Below, in pieces: positions 9,765-45,770 of a stretch of DNA of 64,000 bases. A model generated the notes under the pieces. It searched no databases. It was not told where the DNA came from and saw only the letters and a list, made by a program, of their open reading frames with translations. How positions within the stretch are numbered: position 1 is the first letter of the stretch; each line of letters begins with the position of its first letter. Position numbers and translations under genes: made by a program. Source of the DNA: Trematomus loennbergii (lineage: Eukaryota; Chordata; Actinopteri; Perciformes; Nototheniidae); assembly GCA_012861695.1 (NCBI GenBank), contig JAAOOA010000033.1:14716434-14780433 (forward strand). Direction: 5' to 3'.

Positions 9765-12546
9765 TCAGTCTTTCAAAGTTAGAGCTTGTCTGATCAGGTG
9801 CTTCCTCTCGGCGGAGAGCTTCTCAGGAAACTGGATTTCAAAAGTAATGATGAGGTTCCCTCTCTGAGAAGGATCCTGGGACCGAGGCATTCCCTCTCCA
9901 CTCACCACTTTGTTGTACGAAGGGCTGATATGTATGAAATAAAATCAGAGAAAGGAAGATGGTTATTTATGCACATGACGCACAAACCAGAAACATATCC
10001 TTCAAAAACCTCTCTGTTTGAGTTTATATAAAGTGCTTGAATTTCTTACAATCATCTTCCCTGTGTTCATTCATTCAGCCATCAATATGATAACAAAATA
10101 CAGACTGATGAATGTTATTTAGTGCTACTTACTGTACAATGTCATTGATGGGAATAGTAATTAGCCTGCTGTCTAGAGTCTCCACATCCACAGAGAACCC
10201 AGTTAAGGCCTGTGGGAAAAGGTCCAGTGTTTATTTTACTTAATCTTAAGTATGACTCATGCTGAAAATGATTATGTACATGACTCACCATCTCCAGGGT
10301 GATCTGGGCCTTGTAGATGAGGTCATTGTGTTGTCTCACAAACAGAAGATGGCTCTTCTGTCGCACTATGAACACGATATCAGCAGGGATGCTGTTTGGT
10401 CCCTAAGGGTAAAATACAGCAAACTGATTACCATGCATATCAGGCTCTTTCCCTAAAATACAGTTACTATCTGTTGCACAAAAGGTTTTTACACATAATT
10501 TATTTGGACCAAATGTAATCAAATCATATCTAGCAAAACAGAAAAGGTAAGGCAGAGCAAGAATAAGTCCCTGTATTATGTGGCTTTTATTATATGCAAA
10601 GAGATCAATGACGCCACCTACTGGCGGCAATGAAACAGATCTAGTGGATATCACAACCCTATACAACTGAGTTATTATGCACTCTAAATCTTGCCCATTC
10701 ATATTTAACCATAACTGCCACTGTTAACTTCCCATGATTCAAAGCTGTCAGTCACGCATTCTGTGGTCAACAGCTTGAGCAAGTTTCCATTCATCAGTAT
10801 CATCTTAAACACATATTCATCAAACATAATGTCAATAAGCATCCAAACTTTCTAGAGAATACATTCACTATAAAGCTAACGAATAATGCTTTTATTTGAT
10901 CTATATATCCCAATCAGTTACAAACACATACTTATCTCACTATTCTTTATTCTTATCATATTCAAATACACAGTTTCACTAAGTGGCACAAATAAGGTTA
11001 CTGCAAAAATGTGTGAGACCCTGATGAAACCCCCTTCCCAAACGAACCCCTTTTTCTCAGTTTTGCGTACACGTTATTTACTTTTCATATAAAATGATAC
11101 ATGTTGGTGCAGTGGTCACTTGCAGGGCTTTCCTCTAAAGCCTGCCGCACACCAAAAGCTATGTAATGAAGTTGCAATACCTCGTAAATCAGCGTTGACA
11201 GTGTCACATGATCGAAACACATATTGTGAAAAAACATACTGAATGGCTTTTCAGTCACCATCATTACAACTGTATTCGTGTCAATGCGTGTATTGTTATA
11301 TTACCTGATCTCCTTCTTTAGCAAAAATTATCCTCATGCCTTCTTTCCATCCAGGCCTCACATCAATAGTCAGGATCTTGTCTTTGATACTGGAAGTGCA
11401 TCCATCTTCATTCATAACCTGTTAAACAAATGAATAGAACATTCATTTATATTTGAAATAGCTGTGGAATGACAATAGATAGTCTCTCACGCACAGAAGC
11501 TCTTACCCTGCGAGATATCTTTATCTTTTTTGTGCAGCCGTGGTAGAGGTCATCCAGGGACAGATGGATGTCTCTCTCTATGTGAGAGTCTTGTGTCTTC
11601 ACCACTACTGATCGCAGGCCGCCAAACTGAAGTGGTTCATCGTTTGTAAAGAAGTCTAACGAAAGAAGTGTAATGTAATTGGTATGATATTTGAATAAGA
11701 ACATTCACCATATGGTCTGATTTTCTCACCTGCAAATGGGTTGTCGCCTCCAAAAAACTCCCTGAAGGTTTTGCCTGGGTTCCCATGGTAGGCATATTTA
11801 GATGACCAAGCCCCGCTGCAGCCAAACTCAGGTGGGATGCCCCCTTTGAGACCCTCCTCACCAAACTTGTCATAGGTTGCCTTTTTCCGAGCTGTCACAG
11901 ACAACATCTTTATTTTCATAGACACACACTGCAGCACATATTGGTTAAAATATGGTAACTTTATAAAAGGTTTTATAAAGGTTTACAAAAGCACTTCATT
12001 ATAGGGATTTGTGTAGCATTACAAAAGTGAGGCTATTGAATATTTTACACAATAAAAAATCTCCAAAATGATTCAAATTGGTATTTCTTGACAATACGTT
12101 TTGAAGTATAACCAGTAGGAATATTAAAGTGTGAAGTGACATTGTTAGCACCACACTATATAGCCTAAAAGTAAAGATTACCAGATATATTCACCTTTTT
12201 TTTCTTAATTGTTAGTGTAGTCTCAGTCTGTAGTGTACCAAACATACCATAAATGTGTTGGTTTATATTTGAACTTTACTTACGGTCGCTCAGCACATCG
12301 TAGGCTTCACCCAGCTGAAGGAACGTCTCACTGCTTCCTTTGTCTCTGTTTCTGCTCGGATGAAACTTCAATGCCAGTCCTCGATATCTAGTAATAAAAA
12401 AAGCAAAACGTTGACAATAAACACATACAACTTCAATTGTTAACGTCTGTAAAGCAACTTCCGGAAACAAAAACTTACGCCTTCTTTATATCTGCATCTG
12501 TTGCATTTCTGTTTATTTCCAGAGTCTCGTAGTAGTCGCTACCCAT
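9765..12546 (-). CDS. dnajb13: DnaJ homologue subfamily B member 13 (axonemal radial-spoke J protein)
   Basis: A type II J-domain protein associated with the radial spokes of motile cilia and sperm tails. Eight exons read cleanly on the minus strand: 12479-12546, 12284-12387, 11730-11891, 11507-11655, 11305-11418, 10289-10402, 10133-10209, 9765-9924, giving about 315 residues (human about 316). The J domain begins [20 protein letters not shown]. The HPD tripeptide that activates Hsp70 is HPS here, and the family is known for a degenerate motif. Next come a short linker with [15 protein letters not shown] and the two C-terminal client-binding beta domains ([30 protein letters not shown]). The end is RQALTLKD. 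It is convergent with ucp2, with only 180 bp between stop codons. No frame defects. The X-box upstream suggests control by RFX factors. Confidence 0.96.
9938..9943 (+). terminator. Likely poly(A) signal of ucp2
   Basis: AATAAA about 350 bases past the ucp2 stop. It lies just inside dnajb13 intron 7, beyond that gene's last exon, so the ucp2 3' UTR would be antisense to the whole last exon of dnajb13. Confidence 0.5.
10612..10624 (-). promoter_or_regulatory. CTCF-like motif in dnajb13 intron 6
   Basis: CGCCACCTACTGG fits the reverse complement of the CTCF core consensus at all defined positions. Such motifs also occur inside fish repeats by chance, so occupancy is unproven. Confidence 0.35.
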
Positions 12547-12668
12547 TATGGAATTCAACACTTTGAATTAAGTATAAAAGAATCAAAGGACAGCTCAATA
12601 TGCAGCGTTGGTGTTAAAAAACAAAGGTTTGATATAATAAATACTCAGTGCAGCGGTTGTTTCGCTTG

Positions 12669-12682
12669 GTTTCCAGGGTAAC
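12669..12682. promoter_or_regulatory. RFX X-box in the dnajb13 promoter
   Basis: GTTTCCAGGGTAAC reads as two half-sites, GTTTCC and GGTAAC, separated by AG. It matches the RFX X-box consensus (GTNRCC, 0-3 spacer, RGYAAC) with one mismatch. It lies 123 bases upstream of the ATG, where X-boxes of ciliary genes usually sit. RFX2/RFX3 with FOXJ1 drive motile-cilium genes, which matches the gene's role. Confidence 0.6.
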
Positions 12683-14010
12683 AGATTCCCGGTAAACTCT
12701 CGCGTGACTTGCAAAAACAGGCTAAGCCAATCACGAACAAGGATCCGCTGCACACATTGTTCAATCTGAGAAACTGACAACATTTGAATGTGTTCATGTA
12801 AGAAAAAGCATCATAAAGTTCTAATTTGGTGTCTTTTCGTAGGATGTTGTAAAACAGAAGTATAGTTATTACTTTCAGCGTCTCAGTTGCCTGTAAGCTT
12901 AAGCATTAAAACGGCTATACAAATAAATTGTATTTGATTTAATTCCTTTTATTTGTTTTGTGATGACCAATGATCAGGATTAATCTATTTTTGAGTTTCG
13001 TAGGTGTATAATTCACCCCATTACAGACAGTACAATTAATATTATTCTGGAAAATGTCAGCCTTACAACTACCACTTTGACACAGAATCCCTCCAAAACA
13101 CAGGGCCACAAGACAATTGAGGCAAAATTCTACTTCATATTTCAGTTTAATTTTCCTAATTCTAATTGAAATTGGTAGTTTATCAGATTATGTGAAACTA
13201 AAGTTGGGGCCCAATATAGCATGCTTTGCAATCTAGTGAACAACAGGTGGCTATATATGGCCTCATACATCTCTAATGAAATAGCCTCCCCATGATTACG
13301 TTTGTCAAACCACACATTTAGGCATGAAAAACAGCAGCATTGTGTTTGATGGAGCAGTTATTAAGTTATTATGTTGTTGAATGATAATGCTGGCTCAGTG
13401 GCATGGCATACTTTGGAGTCGTAGCCATTTGCTCCACATGGGCTTTTCCTGCCAGGTCAAAATGTCTCCTGTGAAATAAGCCTATTAGTGCCCATTAGTC
13501 CAGGTCCAGCATTCTGCTCCTGCAGGACAGCTTATTACTGTCAGGCCTTCAGTTCTCATGAGGGAGCAACACTGTTCAGGCCTTGCTCTTAATAACAGAC
13601 TCTGCTGTTCTGTTCCTGCGCTTAACACTTTGCTGCCACTGCCGACAATCTGCAGATCAACAATACTTTTATCTTTGATTTGTAATTTAGATTAGAGCTG
13701 TCAGATCAGGTTCAAACAATTATCACAGCCACAATTATTTCATGGCACAAAACCGCCATTGGCAAGTTATCTGTTGTATAATAAAGGTACTATAAAAATG
13801 CATATTGTGTTCATTTTGTCTTTGTGCAATTTGTTTCTTTTCCTGTAAATATTTGTAATATGTGTGGGGCATTAGAGTAGGGAGAACACTATATTTATTA
13901 TTACTATTTTAATTACCAGCTTAATGCCTAATTCAAGTGTAAAAAATGGTTCAAGGAAAATATTAAAGCTTGGACATTGAAGAATTCCAGCCACATTGAC
14001 AAGTGTATTT
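12683..14010. other. dnajb13-rab6a intergenic DNA
   Basis: No exon or repeat family recognised. The stretch from about 13380 to 13720 is less AT-rich and locally complex, with repeated short words such as CTCCTG and CAGGCC. It reads like a possible conserved noncoding element, which I cannot verify. Confidence 0.4.
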
Positions 14011-14016
14011 TTTATT
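14011..14016 (-). terminator. Candidate poly(A) signal of rab6a
   Basis: AATAAA on the minus strand, about 1.14 kb past the rab6a stop codon. This gives a 3' UTR of roughly 1.1 kb, covering 14.0-15.16 kb, a stretch where I see no other gene. Further TTTATT words to the left (about 13892) are alternatives. Confidence 0.4.
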
Positions 14017-15158
14017 CTTTCATTTAAAATCATTCCAGACACAAACGTGAAGGACTACTTTGCTATACATACAGTACCACTCTCCTCCATAAGTCCACAC
14101 AAAAATTGCACTGTATTATCAGTAAGATCAAATTGCCATCTAGCTCTCTGCTGATTCAGTTAAAGGTGTTTCAGACGGATGCATAATTCATTAGTGATTC
14201 ACCAGAAGTGTAGATATTAACAGCCATAAAAAAAAGAAACATGAATCCAATACAAATAAATAAAGTCATTGTGGATTAAATACACATGTAGAATAATCAC
14301 TAACAAAAGATCAATGCCAACAGAATAAAAACAAACAAAAAAAAGTATTTAAAGTGTTAAACTAGTTTAACCCAAAACCAAGGAAGTCCTCTACAATTAA
14401 ACTCCAAAAGGCATATATATCTAAATGTTTACAGTGGGTTTTCATGATTATGACTCTTATAATATATGAGAAAACACTTCTCAAGCACTATCTTTAAAGC
14501 AGTAGTTTTAATCTATGATAGCTGTAGTCTTTAGAAAAAATAATTAGAGATCTATTCAAATAAAAAGGTAATAGAAAATGGAAGCCAAGGTAAAAATAAT
14601 CTCAAGGGACAAGTGTGGGAAGAGAGGAAGGACGGTAATGGGGATGACGTAGTTATAGTGTTGCTCTTTTAGTTATTGTGTTTGTGCTGGTGTGTGACCG
14701 TGTCCAGACATTTAAACAACAAAAAGAACAGTGTTATTGTTGTGCTTATTAAACTTAAAGCAATATTTAAAAATGTTGAACAATATTCTCAATCTTGATC
14801 AGATACTTTAATGCATAAACACACGAGTTCCTTCTTTCAGTTTGGTTCAAAGGGTCATCTTTAGACACTCAATACTCTTAAGCCCCCATCTCGGTCTGTT
14901 TGAAATGACAGGCAACAGCTGTGGCTACCGTTTCAACATGTGTGTTACAGTGCAAATATTCAATTTAAGAGATTTATGACTTTCAGAGCATCCACATCAA
15001 AAAGCAGCTTTCCACAGAGCGGAGGAGTAGCGGCTGTAGTGTTCTCTCTTAGGTTGGGGAACAGGCGGTGCAGTTTAGGGTACAGACACACAAATTATTG
15101 AAAAAAAAAGCAGGTAAGAGAAATATTTAGCTTTATGTCATTATGACATAAGCCGGCA

Positions 15159-22131
<6,973 letters not shown>

Positions 22132-22402
22132 CTAATGCTAGCTAACCAGCGGTTGTCAGATATCAACGATAATCAAGATGCCGGGTTGTCAACCCTCTAC
22201 ACAGGCCACCTGGTGATGTGTCGTGCTCCAAAATCCTTACTTTCAGCTTTCAGGAACTTTTTGATAACTCACTAACTACTGCGGCCAAGTTACCATTCCT
22301 GTCAGTTGTCTGACATGTCTGGAGCAGCTACCACTCTGGGCTATTTCTTCTTCTTCATACACAAAGTTGACTGTGTTCCGCATGTCAGGTTTATTGTTCT
22401 GC

Positions 22403-22415
22403 TGCCCTCTGGTGG
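22403..22415 (-). promoter_or_regulatory. CTCF-like motif near the rab6a promoter
   Basis: TGCCCTCTGGTGG matches the reverse complement of the CTCF core consensus at every defined position. It lies about 310 bases upstream of the rab6a start codon and is paired with an oppositely oriented match at 22614. Confidence 0.45.
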
Positions 22416-22613
22416 TGGAGGATACATCAGATAAAAGGGGAAAAGGTGAAACCCTTTAGCTGAACAACGCACTGAAGAATGCAACAAGAAATGACAAGCT
22501 TTAAATCATGAACCACCTGTTTCCATTTACGCATGTATAGTGTCCAGACATTAGGACCGAGGCATAACCAAAAGAAGCAGCCTGAGAATGAAGCGTGTTG
22601 TTTCTCGACATTT

Positions 22614-22626
22614 CCACCAGGGGGCG
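22614..22626 (+). promoter_or_regulatory. CTCF-like motif, forward orientation
   Basis: CCACCAGGGGGCG matches the CTCF core consensus at every defined position on the plus strand. With the minus-strand match at 22403 it forms a divergent pair about 200 bases apart. Confidence 0.5.
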
Positions 22627-24899
22627 GACCCACCCCACCGCCTAACAACCTTTATATTAATCTCATAGATTATTTACCTACCTATGTTGTGGTAATGATT
22701 CAATTGACCCTTTATTTAATTTATATTTTATGAAAAACGTTTCCTCAGAATGGTCTTTTAATTATTACATTGACTGAAACTGTTATGCGGTGTATCCTTG
22801 CCCTGTATACGTCTAGCACTTATAATAGTAAAGCATTTGCATATCAATTATATTATTCTATTCTATATATTGTTCAAACCTACTATTGGACAGGAATGTT
22901 TATGTATTGACACTCCCCATTTGAAAATATTGAGCAACACCATGTGGTGTTGAAAGACTGCTGCCTCTTTTTTTCATAGCATGATTTGGAGACATTCCTG
23001 CAATAATGTGCACATACATTCTTCTAGCCGCTATATTATTGCCAGGTTTTACTTGCAATGCTCTGAACACCATCCAACTGCCATGATTATCTTTGTGAAT
23101 TAAAATAATAATCACAGTTGTGGGTAGCAGTGTGTAGGTGTGAAAGTGGAAGTCTTACTTGTCAGACACTTTTTAAAATTGGATCTTGCTGTGATGTTTA
23201 CAGGAGCTCACATTCGATTGCTTATGACCTTCAGCTCAACGGACAGCTGCTGTCCAGAAGGTGAAAGCCCTCAATATACAAGGTGACTTCATTTACCTGC
23301 TTCAGCCAGAGACAAACCAACAAATTAACAACTTATATTGACTCTATTCATGATCAATATAATACTCATTTTATTTGACTGATAACAACTTGGTAGAACT
23401 TAAAATTGTGTGACACATGTTTCTAGTGATGTTTTTCACATATTTAGAAATATAATAATATTTTTAATAATAATAATAATAATAGTTGCCTACCAATCCA
23501 AAGATTCAAATTTAATTTTTCTATTTTTCTTTCACTACTGATGTTTATTCAGCACAAGATAGAACAGATGCATGATGATATATCAGGGATCTTGCTGAGG
23601 CATTTACAAAGCCAGGGTCTGCTCTTTCATTCACACAAAACCACACTTGATCGTAATCATACTCACATTTATTAATAATCACCTCTGGTTTTCATATTTC
23701 ATCAAGTGTCCTTGTTGTTACGATAATGCCAATTAATTAAATGATATATATATAAATATATATATTGGTTCCTTGCAGAATATGGTAAGCATGTCAGATT
23801 TTACATTTGCAGTTTTTAGAATGCCCTGAAGAAACCCAAATATAAAAAAAAAATATTAAAGTACCACTTATTTTTCCATTGATGTTATTAATCATGCTGC
23901 TGCTTTACAATTGCTTGAGTACAGTATGTGTTTTTTTAATGCTAGACGCTGGCTGTTCTAGGTCACTGCCGACACACCTGCGCCTTCTTTCTCTCACTCA
24001 TGTGCTATCCAGCTCTGAACTCTCCTCTCCAAGAGCTGGCTGCTGATGCGAGTGCTTCAGCTGCTCTGCTGGTGAACCCAAGCCTCGCCAAACGAGAGCC
24101 CTCACACTCCACTGCACCGCCCCCCCTCCCTGCTCTCCCCAACAGCACTCCTACTGTACCATATGTCCTTGGTGAGGGAAAGACCCCAAGTCCCCCCGCA
24201 GAAGATGCTGAACTAACAAAATCCTCTTTCGCTCTGTCTCCCCCACTCAGTCCTTTTATCCCACACACACAGATGCAGAGGGATTTTGCATTTCTTCATG
24301 CACACACACACACACAACTAGATAGATCGATTACACACTAATGCACAGTAGAGGTTGTTGGGTAAGAGCTGAGTGTGAATTTGCCCACCTTGATGCTTGT
24401 TGTTTTCAGAAATAACACAGCACATCTTTGAGGATGTTGAATTTGTATCAAATGTTTCCAAATCGCCCCAAAGGCATTCACCTTATTCAGCAACAAAAAA
24501 ACTGTCAGCTAAAAAAGCATGTCATGCACAATCAAAGGAGTATGACTAAAAGGAATTGCAGCACAAATGAATTGAACTTGTCACCCCAAGCCATGACTTC
24601 ATTCTAGTGTGCTGGTCTCATGTCATGCCACTGCATCATTTACTTGACTCCTAGATGGGGAAACCTTGCTGTGACTCACAACCTGGAGGGGGAAAAAAAC
24701 CCTATGCTTTTTTTCTTTTCCCGTTCGTGTATTTCCTGGTGTCTTTGATAGAGATGCACATGAATTCGTCTAGGTGTGTGAGCACGTTACTAACACTCCA
24801 TACATCTGCCTTTATCTCTCTGTGTAATGGAGGGAGACCATCCCGCTTCCACACCACCTTAATATAAATCTAATGAATGCAGCTTTCAATGTCACAGCA

Positions 24900-24900
<1 letters not shown>
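22627..24900. other. rab6a-connexin intergenic DNA
   Basis: Mostly AT-rich, with an AAT tract near 23466-23484 and a TATATA stretch near 23745-23765. From about 23990 to 24300 it is C-rich and carries a short CA tract. An open frame of 113 codons there (24000-24341) has low-complexity Pro/Ser/Thr composition and no recognisable domain, so I do not call it a gene. Confidence 0.45.
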
Positions 24901-42147
<17,247 letters not shown>

Positions 42148-42482
42148 CAGAGGCCTTTCTGCCTGGGGGCTCAAGGACCTCTTACATTTTGGAGAAGAGC
42201 TTTTCCCTGGCCCAGGACCCCCGATCATTAGGGCACAAAACTCACCTCTTCATTATTATTCAGGAGCACACACAGACTCAGTGCAGTCATGATGAAGCAT
42301 CAATTCACAAAGTAGAGTCTTTGACACTTCAGGAGGGAAGAATCCCCTTCCTAAAAAGGTGACTGTCTCGCTGTATCAAAGCTTACACCTAAAGCTTACA
42401 TGATGGAGAGTTCTGCTCTGCCTAGGTGACACTAGGAGCCTTCAAAGAACCCAACAGCTAGAACGGAGCAATTACTAATTAT

Positions 42483-42488
42483 AATAAA
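42483..42488 (+). terminator. First candidate poly(A) signal of the connexin gene
   Basis: AATAAA about 335 bases past the stop codon. A second candidate lies at 43728-43733, so the transcript may have two 3' ends, or only the longer one. Confidence 0.35.
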
Positions 42489-43727
42489 ATTGTAAACTGT
42501 AAAGATAGCCTGAGGTTGAGTTATCTGAAGTTCTTCATTATTTGCCTTTGCTGTAGGTCAGAAATAATCCCCTCATTTTCCAATGATGTGTGCATATGCA
42601 AAGGCTTACGCGTGTGCATGCATACGCATGTGTGTGGGGGGAAAAAAAGCCAATGTCTGACTTAAGTCAGAAAAATGAATGCTAAGCTAATCTGAGCTAC
42701 TGAGAGAAATATATTGTTTTTCGCATTGTCCATGATTTTCGAGTAAAGTCACTCAGCGGACAAAAAAGCACCTTTTTAAACATGTTCTAAGAAATGTACA
42801 CAAAAACCAACAGCACTAGCAGAAACTGGAACACAATAGTTGTTTTCAGTGTACCAGGCTTTTTCTTAAATATTGTCACTTACTCATATTCTTTGTATCA
42901 CTGGGTGCCAATCAGACAGCAGACTGACATTGCCCGGGAGCTTTTGTTCAAAGTGAGACACATGGTGCTTTGAAGATGAGTTAGATTTACTTTCCAACAC
43001 TGTGTCACGCACCGCAATGCTCCCAATGCCCGCAAGGCATGCTGTTTACTCTAAGAATACCACTGAAAACAGTCAAGAAAAAGCGTGCCATTGTTTCCAC
43101 TTTGCTCCTGAAGTGTGATCGCTGTCTAAGGGGCTGAATAGAGTTATATAAAGAGTTTTTCAGCTAAAAAGGAAAAAGTATTGTAGTCACAAATATTTTA
43201 ACGTGTAACCTCAAGCTTTTTTTCACAAGCAGATTTGGTGCCATATTTCAAAGTTACTGTACATAGATGAAATGTAATAGTTACACTTAGCCTTTTCCCT
43301 ATGCGCTGTAGATGGGCTTCACACGGATGGGGGAGCAGGGGTTCGGGTGGTAATGAAGATTAATCATAGATTGCCAGCTTTAACAATATGTATTATTAAT
43401 GTGCCCTTTGTTAAGCCCTCGCCCTCTAATGGAGACTATACTTTCCGAAAAAGTCCCCCCCCCCCTCCCTTCCCTCCCTTATGGACTTTGAAAAAGGCAT
43501 GTTACCGAAGCATTAATAGAATGGATAGATTATGACATGTAACTTAAAAAGAGACTGTTTTATTTATTTGCATCCTGCTCCTGTGAAATGTTATACTCAG
43601 CATGCATGAAGATGAAAAATATAAAGAGATATGAACATAGAATCCCGTTGTGGGAATATTGAAGGTGAATACCTGAAAGGCTCCAGAACTGCAGCAATAA
43701 TATATAGTATGTGAAAAAAATGATGTG

Positions 43728-43733
43728 AATAAA
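43728..43733 (+). terminator. Second candidate poly(A) signal of the connexin gene
   Basis: AATAAA about 1.58 kb past the stop. The intervening 42.15-43.73 kb holds no other gene and can be read as a long 3' UTR. Confidence 0.35.
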
Positions 43734-45670
43734 TTATTATGCAAACAGAGATTTTGGCTGTGCTGTGTTTAACAAACAAGCGGGAATTAACGTGTAATGC
43801 TGCCATTAAGCTTTCATCAGGATGTTGTGAATGTTAAATAACTATACACGCAGTTACACATACCGAAATCTGACCACTGCTGCCGCTAAGCTATGAACAC
43901 AGTGAGAAAATACAAGCTAAAGTCTTTCAAAAGTGTAATCAGCTAAATGTTGTTGAAGTATCAAAAGTGAAAGAATGTGTTAATAGGAAAACAATTCCCT
44001 GTGAGTGTATGATTTTATATAATGTTATCTTTAATTCAAATGCAATGTTTTATAATTAGCCTTTTATTGCTGTTCTAATGAACAGGCAATCGGGTAGTAA
44101 GAATTCCTCCTACATTTCATATTTCCTTTCAAGTAAAGTGGACTAAAATTCAGCATTACACACCAAGTTGAGGCAGAAAATGGAAAAACTGAGCTCCGTT
44201 TTGGGTCTTAAAACACTATTTGGTGTGAGGAAAATCCCCAAAGATTTGTTATTATTAGTCGAGAGTATTTCAATCTGGTATAGTCATACTTTGGGCTTGA
44301 AGCCTATCCATACTGTAATAACAGCACATTTAGATCACCTGTAAAATCAGAGTTAAACAACAGTCAAAGGCAGGACTAATAAACTACAAAAGACACTTTC
44401 ATTGTGTCTATTAAACCTAAAAGTCTACCATATGATTAAAAAAATGTGTAAATATCTTTAATAATTAACCTGTTCATCGATAAGAAATACTTGATTGTGC
44501 TTCTTGTAGTTTCTCAGATAGACCAATGTACTATTTTTACTTTTTGGACATTTTTTAAAATAATATAATGAGATGAAAATCAGTAGTCCCAGGTGTCCGA
44601 GGGCATAAGGGTTAGTATTCATATTTGTGCTTGGACCCAGATAACACTTTAAGCAAAGACATTTTATATTTCAGCGGTGGCACAGATGGGTTATAACAGT
44701 ACTCGATCAAAGCTACTTCTTTACGTTTGGTGTACATGGCAGTGTGGTGTTACTGCAATATAAAATATACAGAGGCTTTTCAATGCCGTATATCATACAT
44801 AGGTATATTCAACACAGAGTGCAGCTGCACAGATTGAAAACCTGTTTAAACATTTATTATTCAACGCTGAGAAATGATACATCTCTGAGAGCGGCATTAG
44901 TCGACTCTCTCAGATTCTGTTTATAAAATATAGATATTTAACATAGTTCCATAATATAAGGGGGGGAGATGTGTGGGGGCGGTGAACCTTTTAGTGCTAT
45001 TAACCTTGGGCCGTGTCCTGGGGATCACTGAGAGCGTGTGGTGGGATATAGAAGAGGGACCGAAGCGATGGAGAGGCATGTTAATAAAGCTGATTGTCTG
45101 ATAGGATGGAGAGTAATGAATTTCGTCGTTGTTCATTCACTTAAAAGCCACGCTGTGTTCTTATTGACATGTGGGTAGCCGTGATCGACTCTCTGCTGGG
45201 TCTGATATACATTCACAACAACAAGCACACAACAACCATGCACACACAATGGTCACACAAGTCAATAAATGCCTAAACAAAAGCCTTTTCTGAGGATGAA
45301 GTCAGGCCGGTTGCTGTGGTGACAGGAGGACAGTAATGACATTAAGCACCACAGAGACTACAGTATGAAGAGTAGAAACAGCAGCTCTGCACCATCTCTC
45401 GGCCTGTCGCTCCACAGCAGCTCCTCGACCCACAGAGCAATTACAGACTCACTCATGGTGAAAGTTAGACTTATAGCCCACTGTGCTCTTTCTGCTGCTG
45501 CAGCACATTAAGCTAAAATATAGGTAAGTACAGTTATTACCTGCTAAACTGTTCTTTTGTTTTAAGGAAGGTTCATCTGCACTACTAGTAGACTGGTCTT
45601 ACAACATAACCTGCAGTATTTTATTCTAATTTTATCCTACTGTTTCATTTAGCTATTTTTCTTTTAGTTG
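43734..45670. other. Connexin-tagln intergenic DNA, left part
   Basis: AT-rich, no exon or repeat that I recognise. From about 45300 to 45530 the sequence is more complex and includes an RFX-like word (GTTGCTGTGGTGAC at 45310-45323). Confidence 0.45.
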
Positions 45671-45770
45671 CATTGTTGGAGGTGCTAAGGACTTAAGATT
45701 TCATTGCCATAACTACACTGTAGCTACTGTGCATATGACAATAAAACCCTTGAATCTTGAATCTTGAATT
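45671..45770 (+). mobile_element. 3' tail of a non-LTR (LINE) retrotransposon
   Basis: Ends with GACAATAAAACCCTTGAATC followed by TTGAATCTTGAATT: a poly(A)-like signal followed by repeats of TTGAATC. This is typical of severely 5'-truncated fish LINE copies. Only about 100 bases remain and no coding sequence is present. Confidence 0.65.

Noticed and set aside
24000..24341. 113-codon Pro/Ser-rich frame
   Set aside because: C-rich low-complexity sequence that also opens the opposite strand; no domain.
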